Shown here piece by piece: positions 21,371 to 29,424 of a stretch of DNA of 64,000 nucleotides (within the stretch, counting starts at the first letter, position 1; the number at the start of each line of letters is the position of its first letter). The stretch is from Bradyrhizobium manausense (GTDB taxonomy: Bacteria; Pseudomonadota; Alphaproteobacteria; Rhizobiales; Xanthobacteraceae). Position numbers and translations under genes: made by a program. The stretch covers positions 1-64,000 of the forward strand of contig NZ_JAFCKB010000020.1 in NCBI RefSeq assembly GCF_018130615.1. The letters run 5' to 3'. Under the pieces are notes generated by a model. The model was not told where the DNA came from. It worked only from the letters and a program-made list of their open reading frames with translations, and did no database searches.

Positions 21371-22261
21371 GTGCGTTTCGATCTTGTCGATCTCCAGCTT
21401 TTCATCGCGGTCGCCGACCAGCGCAGCATTACCCGCGGTGCGGAGCGGTCGCATCTGGCGCTGGCCTCCGCCAGCGCGCGCATCAAGGGGCTCGAGGACG
21501 CGCTCGGCGTCGCGCTGCTCAAGCGCGGACGCCGCGGCGTGGAATTGACTGCGGCCGGCGAGAGCCTGCTCGATCACGCGCGGATCGTGATCCACCAGAT
21601 CGATGCCATGCGCGGCGATCTTGCCGGCTTTGCCAGCGGTGTACGCGCCAGCGTGCACTTCCTCGCCAACACGTCGGGCCTGTCGGAACATCTGCCGAAG
21701 GCGCTCGCCGGCTTCCTGCGCGAGCACCGCGACATCGCCATCGACATCGAGGAGCGCGAGAGCACCGACATCGCGGCCGCGATCACCGCGGGCGCCGCCG
21801 ATCTCGGCTTCGCCGCCGAGCACGCTTTGCCTGACCACATCGAGCGTTTCGTGTTCAGCGAGGACCGCCTGACGCTGGTGACCTCCCGGCGCGGCCCGTT
21901 CGCCGGCCGCCGCCAGATCGACTTTCAGGAGGCGAATGCGTGCGAATTCGTCGGCCTGACCAGCGCCACCGCGCTTCAGATGCATATTTCAAAGCACGCC
22001 GCGCGGCTCGGCATGCGCCCGCATTTCCGCGCGCGCTTACGCGACTTCGACGCGATCTGCCAGATGGTCGCTGCGGATGTCGGCGTCGCCCTGGTGCCGG
22101 AATCCGCCGCCCGCCGCTGCGCCAAGCTGATGCCCCTCGCCATGGTCCGCCTGCGCGACGGCTGGGCGAACCGCAGGCTGGTGATCTGCGCGCGCAGCTT
22201 CAAGGCATTGCCGCGGCCGGCGAAGATGCTGGTGGAGCATTTGCGGGCGGCGGCGGTGTGA
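21371..22261 (+). CDS. LysR-family transcriptional regulator
   Basis: A 296-residue regulator. The N-terminal winged helix-turn-helix (residues 1-60) reads DLQLFIAVADQRSITRGAERSHLALASASARIKGLE. The effector-binding domain covers about 90-290. It starts with GTG at 21371 after GGAGAAGCAACA. It is divergent from the TauE/SafE exporter, the classical LysR arrangement, so an anion exported by that protein may be its effector. This is inference from position. Confidence 0.93.
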   Translation: MRFDLVDLQLFIAVADQRSITRGAERSHLALASASARIKGLEDALGVALLKRGRRGVELTAAGESLLDHARIVIHQIDAMRGDLAGFASGVRASVHFLANTSGLSEHLPKALAGFLREHRDIAIDIEERESTDIAAAITAGAADLGFAAEHALPDHIERFVFSEDRLTLVTSRRGPFAGRRQIDFQEANACEFVGLTSATALQMHISKHAARLGMRPHFRARLRDFDAICQMVAADVGVALVPESAARRCAKLMPLAMVRLRDGWANRRLVICARSFKALPRPAKMLVEHLRAAAV

Positions 22262-22294
22262 GGACCAAAGCGATGTGCTTCCACACGGGTGGTC

Positions 22295-22424
22295 GGCTCC
22301 CTCCCTCGCTTGCGGGGGGAGGGTTGGGGAGAGGGTATCGCCGCGAGAAAGACCCCCAAGAGGAGAGAACCCTCACCCGGCGCTTCGCGCCGACCTCTCC
22401 CGCGAGCGGGCGAGGTGTAGAGCC
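22295..22424. repeat. Palindromic intergenic repeat, CCCTCACCCG type
   Basis: GC-rich inverted motifs (CTCCCTCGCTTGCGGGGGGA; CCCTCACCCGGCGCTTCGCG; CCTCTCCCGCGAGCGGGCGA) fill the gap between the convergent lysR and Bug-receptor genes. The same motif set is seen at 85-200 and 59055-59281. Confidence 0.65.
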
Positions 22425-22426
22425 AG

Positions 22427-23392
22427 CTACTTCGCCGTCTCCACGCCCGCGTCCTTGATCACCTTCGCCCATTTCGCGGTTTCGTCCGCGATGAAGGCGC
22501 GAAAATGCTCGGGCTCATCGCCGATCAGCGTTGCGCCCTGCTGGGCGAGCTTTTCCTTCACCGCGGGATCCGCCATCGCCTTGGTTGCGAGGTCGTGCAG
22601 CGCCGTGACGATCTCCTTCGGCGTGCCCTTGGGCGCAACCATGCCGTACCAGTTCTCGATGCGCAGATCCGGAAAGCCCGCTTCCTTCGTGGTCGGCACG
22701 TCGGGCGCGGTCGGGGTGCGTTCCATTGATCCGACCGCGATCGGCCTCAAGACATTGGCCTTGACCAGCGGCAGCAGCACCGGAAGATCGAGGAATGTCA
22801 TCTGCACCTGTTGGCCCAGCAGATCGTTCACCGCAGGCGCGGCGCCGCGATAGGGCACGTGCACGATGTCGATCTTGGCCGTCAGCTTGAACAATTCGCC
22901 GGCCAGATGCGGCAGGCTCCCGGGACCGGACGAGGCGAAATTGAGCTTTCCGGGCTCGGCCTTGGCGAGCGCGATCAATTCGCTGATGTCCTTGGCCGGA
23001 ACGTCGGTGGCGACAACGAGCATTTCCGGGACGGTCGCGACCAGCGTCACCGGCGTCAGGTCGTTGAGCGTGTCGTAGGCGACCTTCTCCATGCTCGGGC
23101 TGATCGCGAGCGCACCGGCAGAGGAGATGGCGATGGTGTAGCCATCGGGCGCGCTCTTGGCGACCGCGTCGGTGCCGAGCACGCCGCCCTGGCCGCCGCG
23201 ATTGTCGATCAGCACCGGCTGGCCTGCCAGTTCCGACATGCGCTGGCCGATCACGCGGGCGATGATGTCGTTGGGGCCGCCGGCCGGGAACGGCACGATC
23301 AGCTTGATCGGTTTTGCCGGAAAATTCTGTGCGGACGTCACTGACGGCAGCAGCAAAAACAATACAAGGAGAAGCCTGCGTGAGATGGTCAT
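22427..23392 (-). CDS. Bug-family (TctC-like) periplasmic solute-binding protein
   Basis: A 321-residue protein with a signal peptide (MTISRRLLLVLFLLLPSVTSAQ). Family landmarks are the start of the mature chain (FPAKPIKLIVPFPAGGPNDIIAR), DNRGGQGGVLGTDAVAKSAPDGYT, and FASSGPGSLPHLAGELFK. Bug proteins capture carboxylates for tripartite tricarboxylate transporters. No TctA or TctB gene lies nearby, so it is an orphan receptor, a common situation in this lineage. Confidence 0.93.
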   Translation of the reverse strand: MTISRRLLLVLFLLLPSVTSAQNFPAKPIKLIVPFPAGGPNDIIARVIGQRMSELAGQPVLIDNRGGQGGVLGTDAVAKSAPDGYTIAISSAGALAISPSMEKVAYDTLNDLTPVTLVATVPEMLVVATDVPAKDISELIALAKAEPGKLNFASSGPGSLPHLAGELFKLTAKIDIVHVPYRGAAPAVNDLLGQQVQMTFLDLPVLLPLVKANVLRPIAVGSMERTPTAPDVPTTKEAGFPDLRIENWYGMVAPKGTPKEIVTALHDLATKAMADPAVKEKLAQQGATLIGDEPEHFRAFIADETAKWAKVIKDAGVETAK

Positions 23393-23414
23393 GCAAGCCT
23401 CCCGCTCGCGTTCG

Positions 23415-24197
23415 TTATTGGTTGAGAAGCTTCAGTGCCTCTTCGTGAACTCTGGCGTCGCCGGCTGCCACGATGCGGCCGCCACCCTGGGCCGGCTTGC
23501 CCTCCCAGGTGGTGACGACGCCGCCGGCGCCGGTCACGATCGGGATCAGGGCTGCGATGTCGTAAGGTTTCAGCTCGGTCTCGACCACGAGGTCGACGTG
23601 GCCGGCCGCCAGCATGCAATAGGAATAGCAATCGCCGCCATAGCGCGACAGGCGCGCACCCTGTTCGATCCGGCCGAAAATGGCGCGGTCACGCTCGTTC
23701 ATCAGCAAGGGCGAGGTGGTGTAGGTGGTCGCCTCCGACAGCGAGGCGCAGCGGCGGACCTGCAGCCGGCGCTCGCCGGAGGGGCCCTTGTAGTTGGCCG
23801 AGCCGTTGTCGCCGGAGAAGCGCTCGCCGATGAAGGGCTGGTGCATCATGCCGTAGACCGGCGCGCCCTTGTGCAAAAGCGCAATCAGCGTGCCCCAGAT
23901 CGGAAAGCCCCCGATGAACGACTTCGTGCCGTCGATGGGGTCGAGCACCCAGACATAATCGGCATCTTCCCGCTCATTGCCGAATTCCTCGCCGACGATG
24001 CCGTGCTGGGGGAAGCTGGCCTTGATCAGCCGCCGCATCACGGCTTCCGCCGCGCGGTCGGCTTCCGTGACGGGATCGAAATCCTTGGTCTTGCTCTTGT
24101 CGTCGATCGACAACGAGGTGCGGAAGAACGGCAGGATGGTTTCGCCGGAGGCGGTGGCAAGCCGGCCGATGAAGGCTGAGAAGTCGATCACCGTCAC
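23415..24197 (-). CDS. hisN: Histidinol-phosphatase, inositol-monophosphatase family
   Basis: A 260-residue Mg-dependent phosphatase. The metal-binding motifs of the family are in order: TEADRAAE (about 43-50), GEEFG (about 69-73), WVLDPIDGTKSFIGGFP (about 83-99) and ELKPYDIAALIPI near the C-terminus. The FIGGFP form after DPIDGTK is characteristic of HisN-type histidinol-phosphatases rather than SuhB, so the likely role is the penultimate step of histidine synthesis. GTG at 24197 is the start. A candidate suhB/mmgR-type sRNA lies 340 bp upstream on the other strand. Confidence 0.88.
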   Translation of the reverse strand: MTVIDFSAFIGRLATASGETILPFFRTSLSIDDKSKTKDFDPVTEADRAAEAVMRRLIKASFPQHGIVGEEFGNEREDADYVWVLDPIDGTKSFIGGFPIWGTLIALLHKGAPVYGMMHQPFIGERFSGDNGSANYKGPSGERRLQVRRCASLSEATTYTTSPLLMNERDRAIFGRIEQGARLSRYGGDCYSYCMLAAGHVDLVVETELKPYDIAALIPIVTGAGGVVTTWEGKPAQGGGRIVAAGDARVHEEALKLLNQ

Positions 24198-24500
24198 GGC
24201 GCATCCTCAAAACGAAAGTCGGGCTGAAGCTCTCATCTCTGCCTAGCTCAATTCGCCTCTCGCGTGCAGCGCTGTCTTGATTTGCACCCTGGTATTTTGG
24301 ATGCGGACAGCGGCTGCCTCCGGCGAGCCATATGCTGATCAAATATCGATCACGGTGTTGAGAACTTAGTTCCGGAGATGCCTCGTTCGTATGCAAACAG
24401 ATATCAACCCATTGAATTTCCTTATTAAAGAAACTGAATCTGGATTTCGCTGGAAGCAAATGAGCCATGTCTTTTTGCATGGGAAACGGCTCAAAAGCCC

Positions 24501-24529
24501 TTGCGCTTTGTGCGGCGCGGCCGCATATT
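24501..24529 (+). promoter_or_regulatory. Promoter of the candidate sRNA
   Basis: TTGCGC (24501-24506), a 17-bp spacer and CATATT (24524-24529) match the housekeeping promoter form of alphaproteobacteria. The predicted start, about 24536, is where the first RNA hairpin begins. Confidence 0.6.
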
Positions 24530-24535
24530 GTTGCG

Positions 24536-24626
24536 GTGCGGTAGCGCTTGGCGTTACCGCTGCCCTCCTTGGGCGTTTCCTCCCTAGACTTGGGCCGCTT
24601 GCGTCATTCGCGAGCGGCCCTTTTTT
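24536..24626 (+). ncRNA. Candidate trans-acting sRNA, suhB/mmgR (alpha-r8) type
   Basis: About 90 nt with three structural parts: a 10-bp hairpin (24538-24547 with 24551-24560), a small GCCC/GGGC hairpin at 24562-24574, and a single-stranded stretch GTTTCCTCCCTAGACTT (24575-24591) complementary to ribosome-binding sites, followed by a terminator. This order and the CTCCTTGGGCGTTTCCTCCC core fit my recollection of the suhB/mmgR sRNA family of rhizobia, which is named for its place beside an inositol-monophosphatase gene, as here. A start near 24536 follows from the promoter. The rest of the gene-free stretch 24198-24755 shows nothing else. Confidence 0.68.
24592..24626 (+). terminator. Rho-independent terminator of the candidate sRNA
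   Basis: GGGCCGCTTGCG (24592-24603) pairs with CGCGAGCGGCCC (24609-24620) with one G-T pair, followed by six T (24621-24626). Confidence 0.9.
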
Positions 24627-24755
24627 CTTTGGGCTGTCTTGTTTCTTTGGGCTGTCTTGGCGCCTCTGGTTTCAGTTTCAGGCGCGTGTCGACGGGAAAC
24701 GAAAACGCGCCCGCCAGCTGCACGCGGCCTGATCGTCTGAAGAAGAAGACTTCGT

Positions 24756-25646
24756 CTATTCCGCCGCGGCCTGGAACGGGCCGAGATCGCCGAACGGGAT
24801 CGTGGTCGCCAGTACGTCGGCGAGAATGCCGAAGTCACTCGCCACTTGCTCGAAGCGTGGGCCGCGCTCGCGCCGCCGTTCGTCCATGTAGATCGCTCGG
24901 TTGAGCTCGAGCTGCACGGCGTGCAGGCCGCTTGCGGGGTTGCCGTAATGCTCGGTGATGAAGCCGCCGGCATAGGGCTTGTTGCGGCCGATCGAATAGC
25001 CGAGCCCGGTCATGGTTTCCTCGACACGGTCGGGCAGCAGCGGCGTGCAGCTGGTGCCGTAGCGGTCACCGATCACGACGTCGGGACGGCGCGGCTCGTC
25101 TCTGCTGACGCCGACCGACGGCATCGAATGACAGTCGACCAGCACCACGGTGCCGAACATCTGGTGCACCTTGTTGATCAGCCGGCGCAGCGCGCGATGA
25201 TAGGGCTTGTACAGCGTCTCGATCCGCGCCAGCGCGTCGTCGACCAGGATGCGGTCGCGATAGATCTCCTGGCCGTCGCCGACCACGCGCGGAATGGTGC
25301 CTAGCCCGCCCGCAACCCGCATCGAGCGGGTGTTGGCAAAGCTCGGCAGGCGTCCGGTGAACATCCGGGGGTCGAGCTCATAGGGCTCGCGATTGACGTC
25401 GACATAGGAGCGGGGAAAATTCACCCGCACCGTGGGAAAGCCACGCGCGCTGAGATGGCCGATCAGCTCGTCCATGAAGGAATCTTCTGACCGCCGCAGT
25501 TGCGGCAGGTCGATCCGCGATGCTGCGAGGAAGTCATCCGGATAGGTCGAGCCGGAATGGGGCGAGTTGAAGATAACAGGCGCGCGCCACTCGGCGGGCT
25601 CCACGATCTCGAAGGCTGGCGACGTGTCGCCGTCAAACCGGGTCAT
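24756..25646 (-). CDS. N-formylglutamate amidohydrolase
   Basis: A 296-residue zinc amidohydrolase that releases formate from N-formylglutamate, or acts on similar N-acyl amino acids. The family motifs are SPHSGSTYP near the N-terminus, RSEDSFMDEL, VDVNREPYELDPRMF and VVLVDCHSMPS. Metal ligands are expected in SPHSG, DCHS and ITEHYG. The gene is upstream of and divergent from cpdR, an arrangement often seen in Rhizobiales, which supports the call. No full hut operon is in the window, so the role in histidine breakdown is uncertain. Confidence 0.9.
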   Translation of the reverse strand: MTRFDGDTSPAFEIVEPAEWRAPVIFNSPHSGSTYPDDFLAASRIDLPQLRRSEDSFMDELIGHLSARGFPTVRVNFPRSYVDVNREPYELDPRMFTGRLPSFANTRSMRVAGGLGTIPRVVGDGQEIYRDRILVDDALARIETLYKPYHRALRRLINKVHQMFGTVVLVDCHSMPSVGVSRDEPRRPDVVIGDRYGTSCTPLLPDRVEETMTGLGYSIGRNKPYAGGFITEHYGNPASGLHAVQLELNRAIYMDERRRERGPRFEQVASDFGILADVLATTIPFGDLGPFQAAAE

Positions 25647-25975
25647 CTTCTCAGGCTTCGTCCCTTCACGCCGCTTTGGCGCCGCACGGTCCCGGATCGA
25701 ATGATTCGGCCGGTCGAGCGGCTCTTATGTGTCGTCATTGTCCGGAATCGCAACCATTCTGCCAAGCGAAAAAGCGTGATCCGCGCTGGAACATGTCTTA
25801 ACCGTGTGGGCAGGGAGACGGGGACGCCCGATCGCGGCTCGATTGATTCGCAGCCCGTTCCGGTTCACAACACCCCGGCAGCGCGAGCCCCAGGGGTTAA
25901 GATTTTCACCCCAAATTTACCCTCTGTCGGGCTTAGTGGTCGCTGCCTATCCTCTGGGGATTCGACGTTCCTGCC
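25647..25975. other. Gene-free divergent region upstream of cpdR
   Basis: No gene is supported. It should hold the promoters of both flanking genes. Single CtrA-like half sites are present (TTAACC at 25798-25803; TTAAG near 25897), but the canonical TTAA-N7-TTAA pair is not seen. Confidence 0.4.
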
Positions 25976-26335
25976 ATGCCAAAGATTCTGCTCGCCGAAG
26001 ACGACAACGACATGCGCCGTTTCCTGGTCAAGGCGCTGGAAAACGCCGGTTTTCAGGTCTCGTCTCATGACAACGGCATGGCCGCCTATCAGCGGTTGCG
26101 GGAAGAGCCGTTCGAGATGCTGCTGACCGACATCGTGATGCCGGAGATGGACGGTATCGAGCTCGCCCGCCGGGCCTCGGAACTCGATCCCGACATCAAG
26201 ATCATGTTCATCACCGGCTTCGCCGCGGTCGCCCTGAACTCGGATTCGGACGCCCCCAAGAACGCCAAGGTGCTGTCCAAGCCCGTTCACCTGCGCGAAT
26301 TGGTGAGCGAAGTGAACAAGATGCTCGCGGCCTAA
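25976..26335 (+). CDS. cpdR: Single-domain response regulator CpdR
   Basis: A 119-residue receiver domain without an output domain. The phospho-acceptor is Asp52 (LLTDIVMPEMDG), the acidic pair is AEDDND at the N-terminus, Thr is in FITGF and Lys in VLSKPVHL. The FITGFAAVAL and SKPVHLRELV segments are typical of CpdR. In alphaproteobacteria CpdR is phosphorylated through CckA-ChpT and, when unphosphorylated, directs ClpXP to degrade cell-cycle regulators at the pole. Its neighbours, N-formylglutamate amidohydrolase and a tRNA, fit the usual rhizobial context. Confidence 0.92.
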   Translation: MPKILLAEDDNDMRRFLVKALENAGFQVSSHDNGMAAYQRLREEPFEMLLTDIVMPEMDGIELARRASELDPDIKIMFITGFAAVALNSDSDAPKNAKVLSKPVHLRELVSEVNKMLAA

Positions 26336-26410
26336 ATTGGCCCCGTTCCGTCCTTGCACCGGCTCCCACGAGCCGTTATAGGGACCCCACCCGACGTAAG
26401 TGGACTAATA

Positions 26411-26485
26411 GGGCACGTAGCTCAGCGGGAGAGCACTACCTTGACATGGTAGGGGTCACAGGTTCGATCCCTGTCGTGCCCACCA
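26411..26485 (+). tRNA. tRNA-Val (anticodon GAC)
   Basis: The cloverleaf is complete: acceptor stem GGGCACG with CGTGCCC, D-arm with AGCTCAGCGGGAGAGC, anticodon stem CTACC/GGTAG around TTGACAT (anticodon GAC), and T-arm with GGTTCGATCC. CCA is encoded (26483-26485). Long reading frames antisense to it are artefacts. Confidence 0.97.
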
Positions 26486-26691
26486 TTCTTCGCTCGCGAT
26501 AGCGAGAGGAGGATGCCGCGCCGAAGCCCAAAGGGCGTAGGCGGGCTGCCGCCGCGAGCTTCGGCCAGGCAAGCCACAAGACGTCCATATCGATACGAAG
26601 CGTGTCCGGCGTAGCTCGCAGAGCGGAGACGGACTGGAGCGTCTTGCTCCCGCCCTCGGAACACGCCCACACGCTCCGGCATTGTTCCGTC

Positions 26692-26967
26692 ATGCCCAAG
26701 ACTTCGCCCAAGACTTCGCCCAAGACTTCGCCCAAGTCTTCGTCCAAGACCTCGCCAAAATCCCTTAAGCGCGGCGATCACGTCAGCTGGAATTCCGAGG
26801 CCGGCCGCGTGCGCGGTCATATCCTGCGCGTCCACACCAAAGACGTCGACTACAAGGGCTACGTTCACCACGCGACGGCGGACGATCCGCAATACGAGAT
26901 CAGAAGCGACAAGACCGAGCACGTCGCCCTGCACAAGGGGCGCGCGCTTCGGCTGCTGCGCTCCTGA
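26692..26967 (+). CDS. DUF2945 (hypervirulence-associated TUDOR) family protein
   Basis: A 91-residue basic protein. Residues 2-25 are a low-complexity Lys/Thr/Ser/Pro repeat (KTSP units encoded by a 12-bp tandem repeat at 26694-26755). Residues 26-90 form the DUF2945 domain, starting KRGDHVSWNSEAGRVRGHILRV and ending HKGRALRLL. The fold is a small SH3/TUDOR-like barrel that may bind nucleic acid or protein; the function is not established. It is a single gene between a tRNA and a convergent gene. Confidence 0.85.
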   Translation: MPKTSPKTSPKTSPKSSSKTSPKSLKRGDHVSWNSEAGRVRGHILRVHTKDVDYKGYVHHATADDPQYEIRSDKTEHVALHKGRALRLLRS

Positions 26968-26989
26968 CGTCGCGCCGGCGCAAGCCCGC

Positions 26990-28276
26990 TCACGTCAGCG
27001 GCAGCAGATGCTCCGGAATCGGCACCAGCGCGGCCGGCACCAGCGAGGCGACGGAAACATGCGGCCAGGTCAGGCCGTTGAAATCCAGCATCACCTTCTG
27101 CGAATATTGAATCTGCGTGGTCGCCACCCGCACGCGGCCACCGGCAAAAGCCTTGCCCGGCACGAACGGAAGCGTGGCGACGAAGCCCGGCACCAGCGGA
27201 ACCGTGCCCTTCTGCGCCGGCTGGAGGATGATCGGCGGTTCGCCCGCCGCAATGCGCGGCACGTCGATGTCGTAGATGACCGTCTCGATCCAGAACACGG
27301 CATCCATCTGGAATGCGTTGGCGTTGGCGCCATTGCCGCCCGGCTGTGGCACCGGCACGCCCTGGAGGAACGCGATGTTCGCGGTGCCGCCTGCGAAGTT
27401 CGGCGCCTGCGGATGCGGTCCGGCCGTTGGGACGGCGGGCAAGGGACCGCCAGACAGCGGTGAGCCGGGCCTGGTCGAGGTCTCGATGATGACGGTCTGG
27501 CTGATGGTCTGATGCGCGATCTGGTTGCGCAGCACGGTGTTCGGATCGGTGATCATGGCCTGGGTGAGCTTGCCCGAGGCGATCAGCGCGGTGAGGTCCT
27601 GCGGCAGCCGGCGTGTGGTCTTGTTGGCGGCGATCTGATTCTGGAACGTGAACTTGTTGGCCGGATTGCCGCCGAAGAACGGCGTGATGTCGATCGCCGC
27701 GATGGTCGGCTTGCCGGCGACGGCCGGCAGCGCGGTGCCTTGCGCGGTGATCGTCGTGCCGTGCGGGATCGAGGCCATGCGCGCGACGGTGAACGGCTCG
27801 TGCGGATTGGTGGAGGCGGGCACCGCGAGCCAGATGCCGGGCTCGAAGTGAATGCCGACCGGCGTTCCCGTGGTGACGTCGTTGATGGTCTGGAGATAAG
27901 GCACGCCGTTCAGGAAGGCATCGGCTTGCGGCCCTGAGCCGCGATTGGGAATCGAGCCGAGACTGTTCGAGAACGACATCGTCTCGTCGGTCAGGTTCAG
28001 CTCCAGCACGTTGTCGGGCGGGTCGGTGGTGTTGATCGGCCCCGGCATCTGGGTCGGCGTCGTCGCGCTGTCCGGCCGGAAGATCGTGTTGAACCCCTGT
28101 CCGGTGAAAGTGCCGGCGAAGGCCGATAGCGGACCGAGCGTGGGCGGCAGGGAGACCGGCACGGCAGCGGGGACGGCCGCGGCGTGTGCGGCAGCCCTGA
28201 ACACGCGGTCGACCTGGTGGATGGAGAAATTTGCGGTCCTGTTGAAGGCGCTGGTGAGCGGCTTGGGTTCGTCCAT
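26990..28276 (-). CDS. Conserved hypothetical protein, 428 residues
   Basis: I do not recognise a characterised family. There is no signal peptide (start MDEPKPLTSAFNRTANFSIHQ) and no membrane segment. Residues 50-215 read like an all-beta domain, with LSAFAGTFTGQGFNTIFRP, LELNLTDETMSFSNSLGSIPNRG and GIHFEPGIWLAVPA, a pattern that resembles lipocalin/nitrobindin-like barrels. A second beta-rich region covers 290-428. The sequence is rich in Pro, Thr and Asn, and codon use matches its neighbours. It stands alone, divergent from the ATC-hydrolase-like gene and convergent with the DUF2945 gene. Confidence 0.7.
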   Translation of the reverse strand: MDEPKPLTSAFNRTANFSIHQVDRVFRAAAHAAAVPAAVPVSLPPTLGPLSAFAGTFTGQGFNTIFRPDSATTPTQMPGPINTTDPPDNVLELNLTDETMSFSNSLGSIPNRGSGPQADAFLNGVPYLQTINDVTTGTPVGIHFEPGIWLAVPASTNPHEPFTVARMASIPHGTTITAQGTALPAVAGKPTIAAIDITPFFGGNPANKFTFQNQIAANKTTRRLPQDLTALIASGKLTQAMITDPNTVLRNQIAHQTISQTVIIETSTRPGSPLSGGPLPAVPTAGPHPQAPNFAGGTANIAFLQGVPVPQPGGNGANANAFQMDAVFWIETVIYDIDVPRIAAGEPPIILQPAQKGTVPLVPGFVATLPFVPGKAFAGGRVRVATTQIQYSQKVMLDFNGLTWPHVSVASLVPAALVPIPEHLLPLT

Positions 28277-28690
28277 GGGGCGCTCCTCTCGATGGCTGCA
28301 AGAACGACTGTCGATGCCGGCGCTCCCCCGGGCCGGCGCTCCGGGCTGATCGATTGTCCCTTGATGGCCGGGCCGTGCCGCACGTGCGCGACCCGCTCCC
28401 GCATCGCCGGGCTCGGCGAGGCGTCGGAGTTTTTCGAAACCGCTCGCGATCGCTGGGTTCTTCGCCCGTCACGGGGATCGTCCGTGTCACCCAGCGCGAA
28501 ACGACGCTTCCAAGGGGTGTTCGAGAATGAAATGATCGAGAAAACCGATACGGGATCGTAAGCCCCGTTCGTCTTGGTTACATCTAGAGAATGATACAAC
28601 CTCAGGGATGTTTCAAGTGTGGTCCATTTCACAGGCGAAAGAGTCGCGGACCGGGTTCACCTTGAAGCACTGAAGACGGGAAGGCTGCCC
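28277..28690. other. Gene-free divergent region
   Basis: No protein or RNA gene is supported here. The right part becomes AT-richer (GTTACATCTAGAGAATGATA, 28577-28596), as expected of a promoter for the gene at 28691, but no clear -35/-10 pair was found. Confidence 0.35.
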
Positions 28691-29179
28691 ATGAGCATAT
28701 CGGTCATCGAGCAGGCAAAGATCCAGGCGCAGGTCCTGGTGCCACTGGTCAAGGCGCTGCAAGCCGAGCTCGGTGAGGCAGGCGCGAACGCGCTGGTGCG
28801 CAAGGCGCTCGGCGACCTCTATCGCCGCTTCGGCGAGGAATTCTGGACAGCGAAGAACGAAACCAATCTCGGTCAGGCCGTGGCATCCGCGTTCAAGACC
28901 TACGCGCGCGATGACGCGCTTGCCTATGACGTGATCGAACAGACCCAGGATGCATTCGCCTTCGACGTGAAGCGATGCGCCTATGCCGAGTTCTACAAGG
29001 CGCTGGGCGAGCCGGAGCTTGGCTTCCTCATGGTCTGCACCGCCGACTTTGCCACCGCGGAAGGGTTCGGTCCGGACATCAGGCTCACGCGCACGCAGAC
29101 CATCATGCAAGGCGCCGATCATTGCGACTTCCGCTACCGGCGCGTGGCGGATCGATCAAATGGAAGGGAGCGTGAATGA
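28691..29179 (+). CDS. L-2-amino-thiazoline-4-carboxylic acid hydrolase (ATC hydrolase) family protein
   Basis: A 162-residue helical protein. The family-like landmarks are the central YDVIEQTQDAFAFDVKRCAYAEFYKALGEPELGFLMVCTADF and the C-terminal TIMQGADHCDFRY, where Cys and Asp/His are conserved. In Pseudomonas the family includes the ATC hydrolase that opens a thiazoline ring on the way to cysteine; many members have unknown substrates. ATG 28691 (MSISVIEQ) follows GGGAAGGCTGCCC. It overlaps the next gene by 4 bp (ATGA), so the two are translationally coupled. Confidence 0.75.
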   Translation: MSISVIEQAKIQAQVLVPLVKALQAELGEAGANALVRKALGDLYRRFGEEFWTAKNETNLGQAVASAFKTYARDDALAYDVIEQTQDAFAFDVKRCAYAEFYKALGEPELGFLMVCTADFATAEGFGPDIRLTRTQTIMQGADHCDFRYRRVADRSNGRERE

Positions 29180-29421
29180 TGCGGACGACTTGTCTTGCCG
29201 CGACAGTCCTGGCGCTGACGGCATCAAGCGCGAATGCTGCCATCATCGACTGGCAGGCCGAGCTGCAACGCTGCCGCGCGCTGCGCGAGACCGTGGCGCC
29301 GCTGCTTCAGGCCGGCGAAGGAATATCCGCCGTCGGCCGCTCCAACAGGTCGGTCCGCCGCTGCATCTGGATCCAGCGCATGGCCGTGCGCAAGAAAATC
29401 CCCGGTGCGGAGACGTGGTAG
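29176..29421 (+). CDS. Small secreted protein, unknown function
   Basis: An 81-residue protein with a signal peptide (MMRTTCLAATVLALTASSANA). The mature part, about 60 residues, has two Cys (CRALRE and RRCIWIQ) that could form a disulfide in the periplasm, and is rich in Arg. It starts in the ATGA overlap with the ATC-hydrolase-like gene, an arrangement that argues for a functional link. I do not recognise the family. Confidence 0.65.
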   Translation: MMRTTCLAATVLALTASSANAAIIDWQAELQRCRALRETVAPLLQAGEGISAVGRSNRSVRRCIWIQRMAVRKKIPGAETW

Positions 29422-29424
29422 CTG

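Noticed and set aside
24391-24732. A 113-codon frame with a hydrophobic middle
   Set aside because: It runs through the sRNA promoter, hairpins and terminator; codon use is poor and no ribosome-binding site is seen.
26436-26747. Minus-strand reading frames ending TGIEPVTPTMSR and RDRTCDPYHVKVVLSR
   Set aside because: They are antisense to tRNA-Val(GAC) and belong to the well-known class of spurious proteins created by reading tRNA genes backwards.
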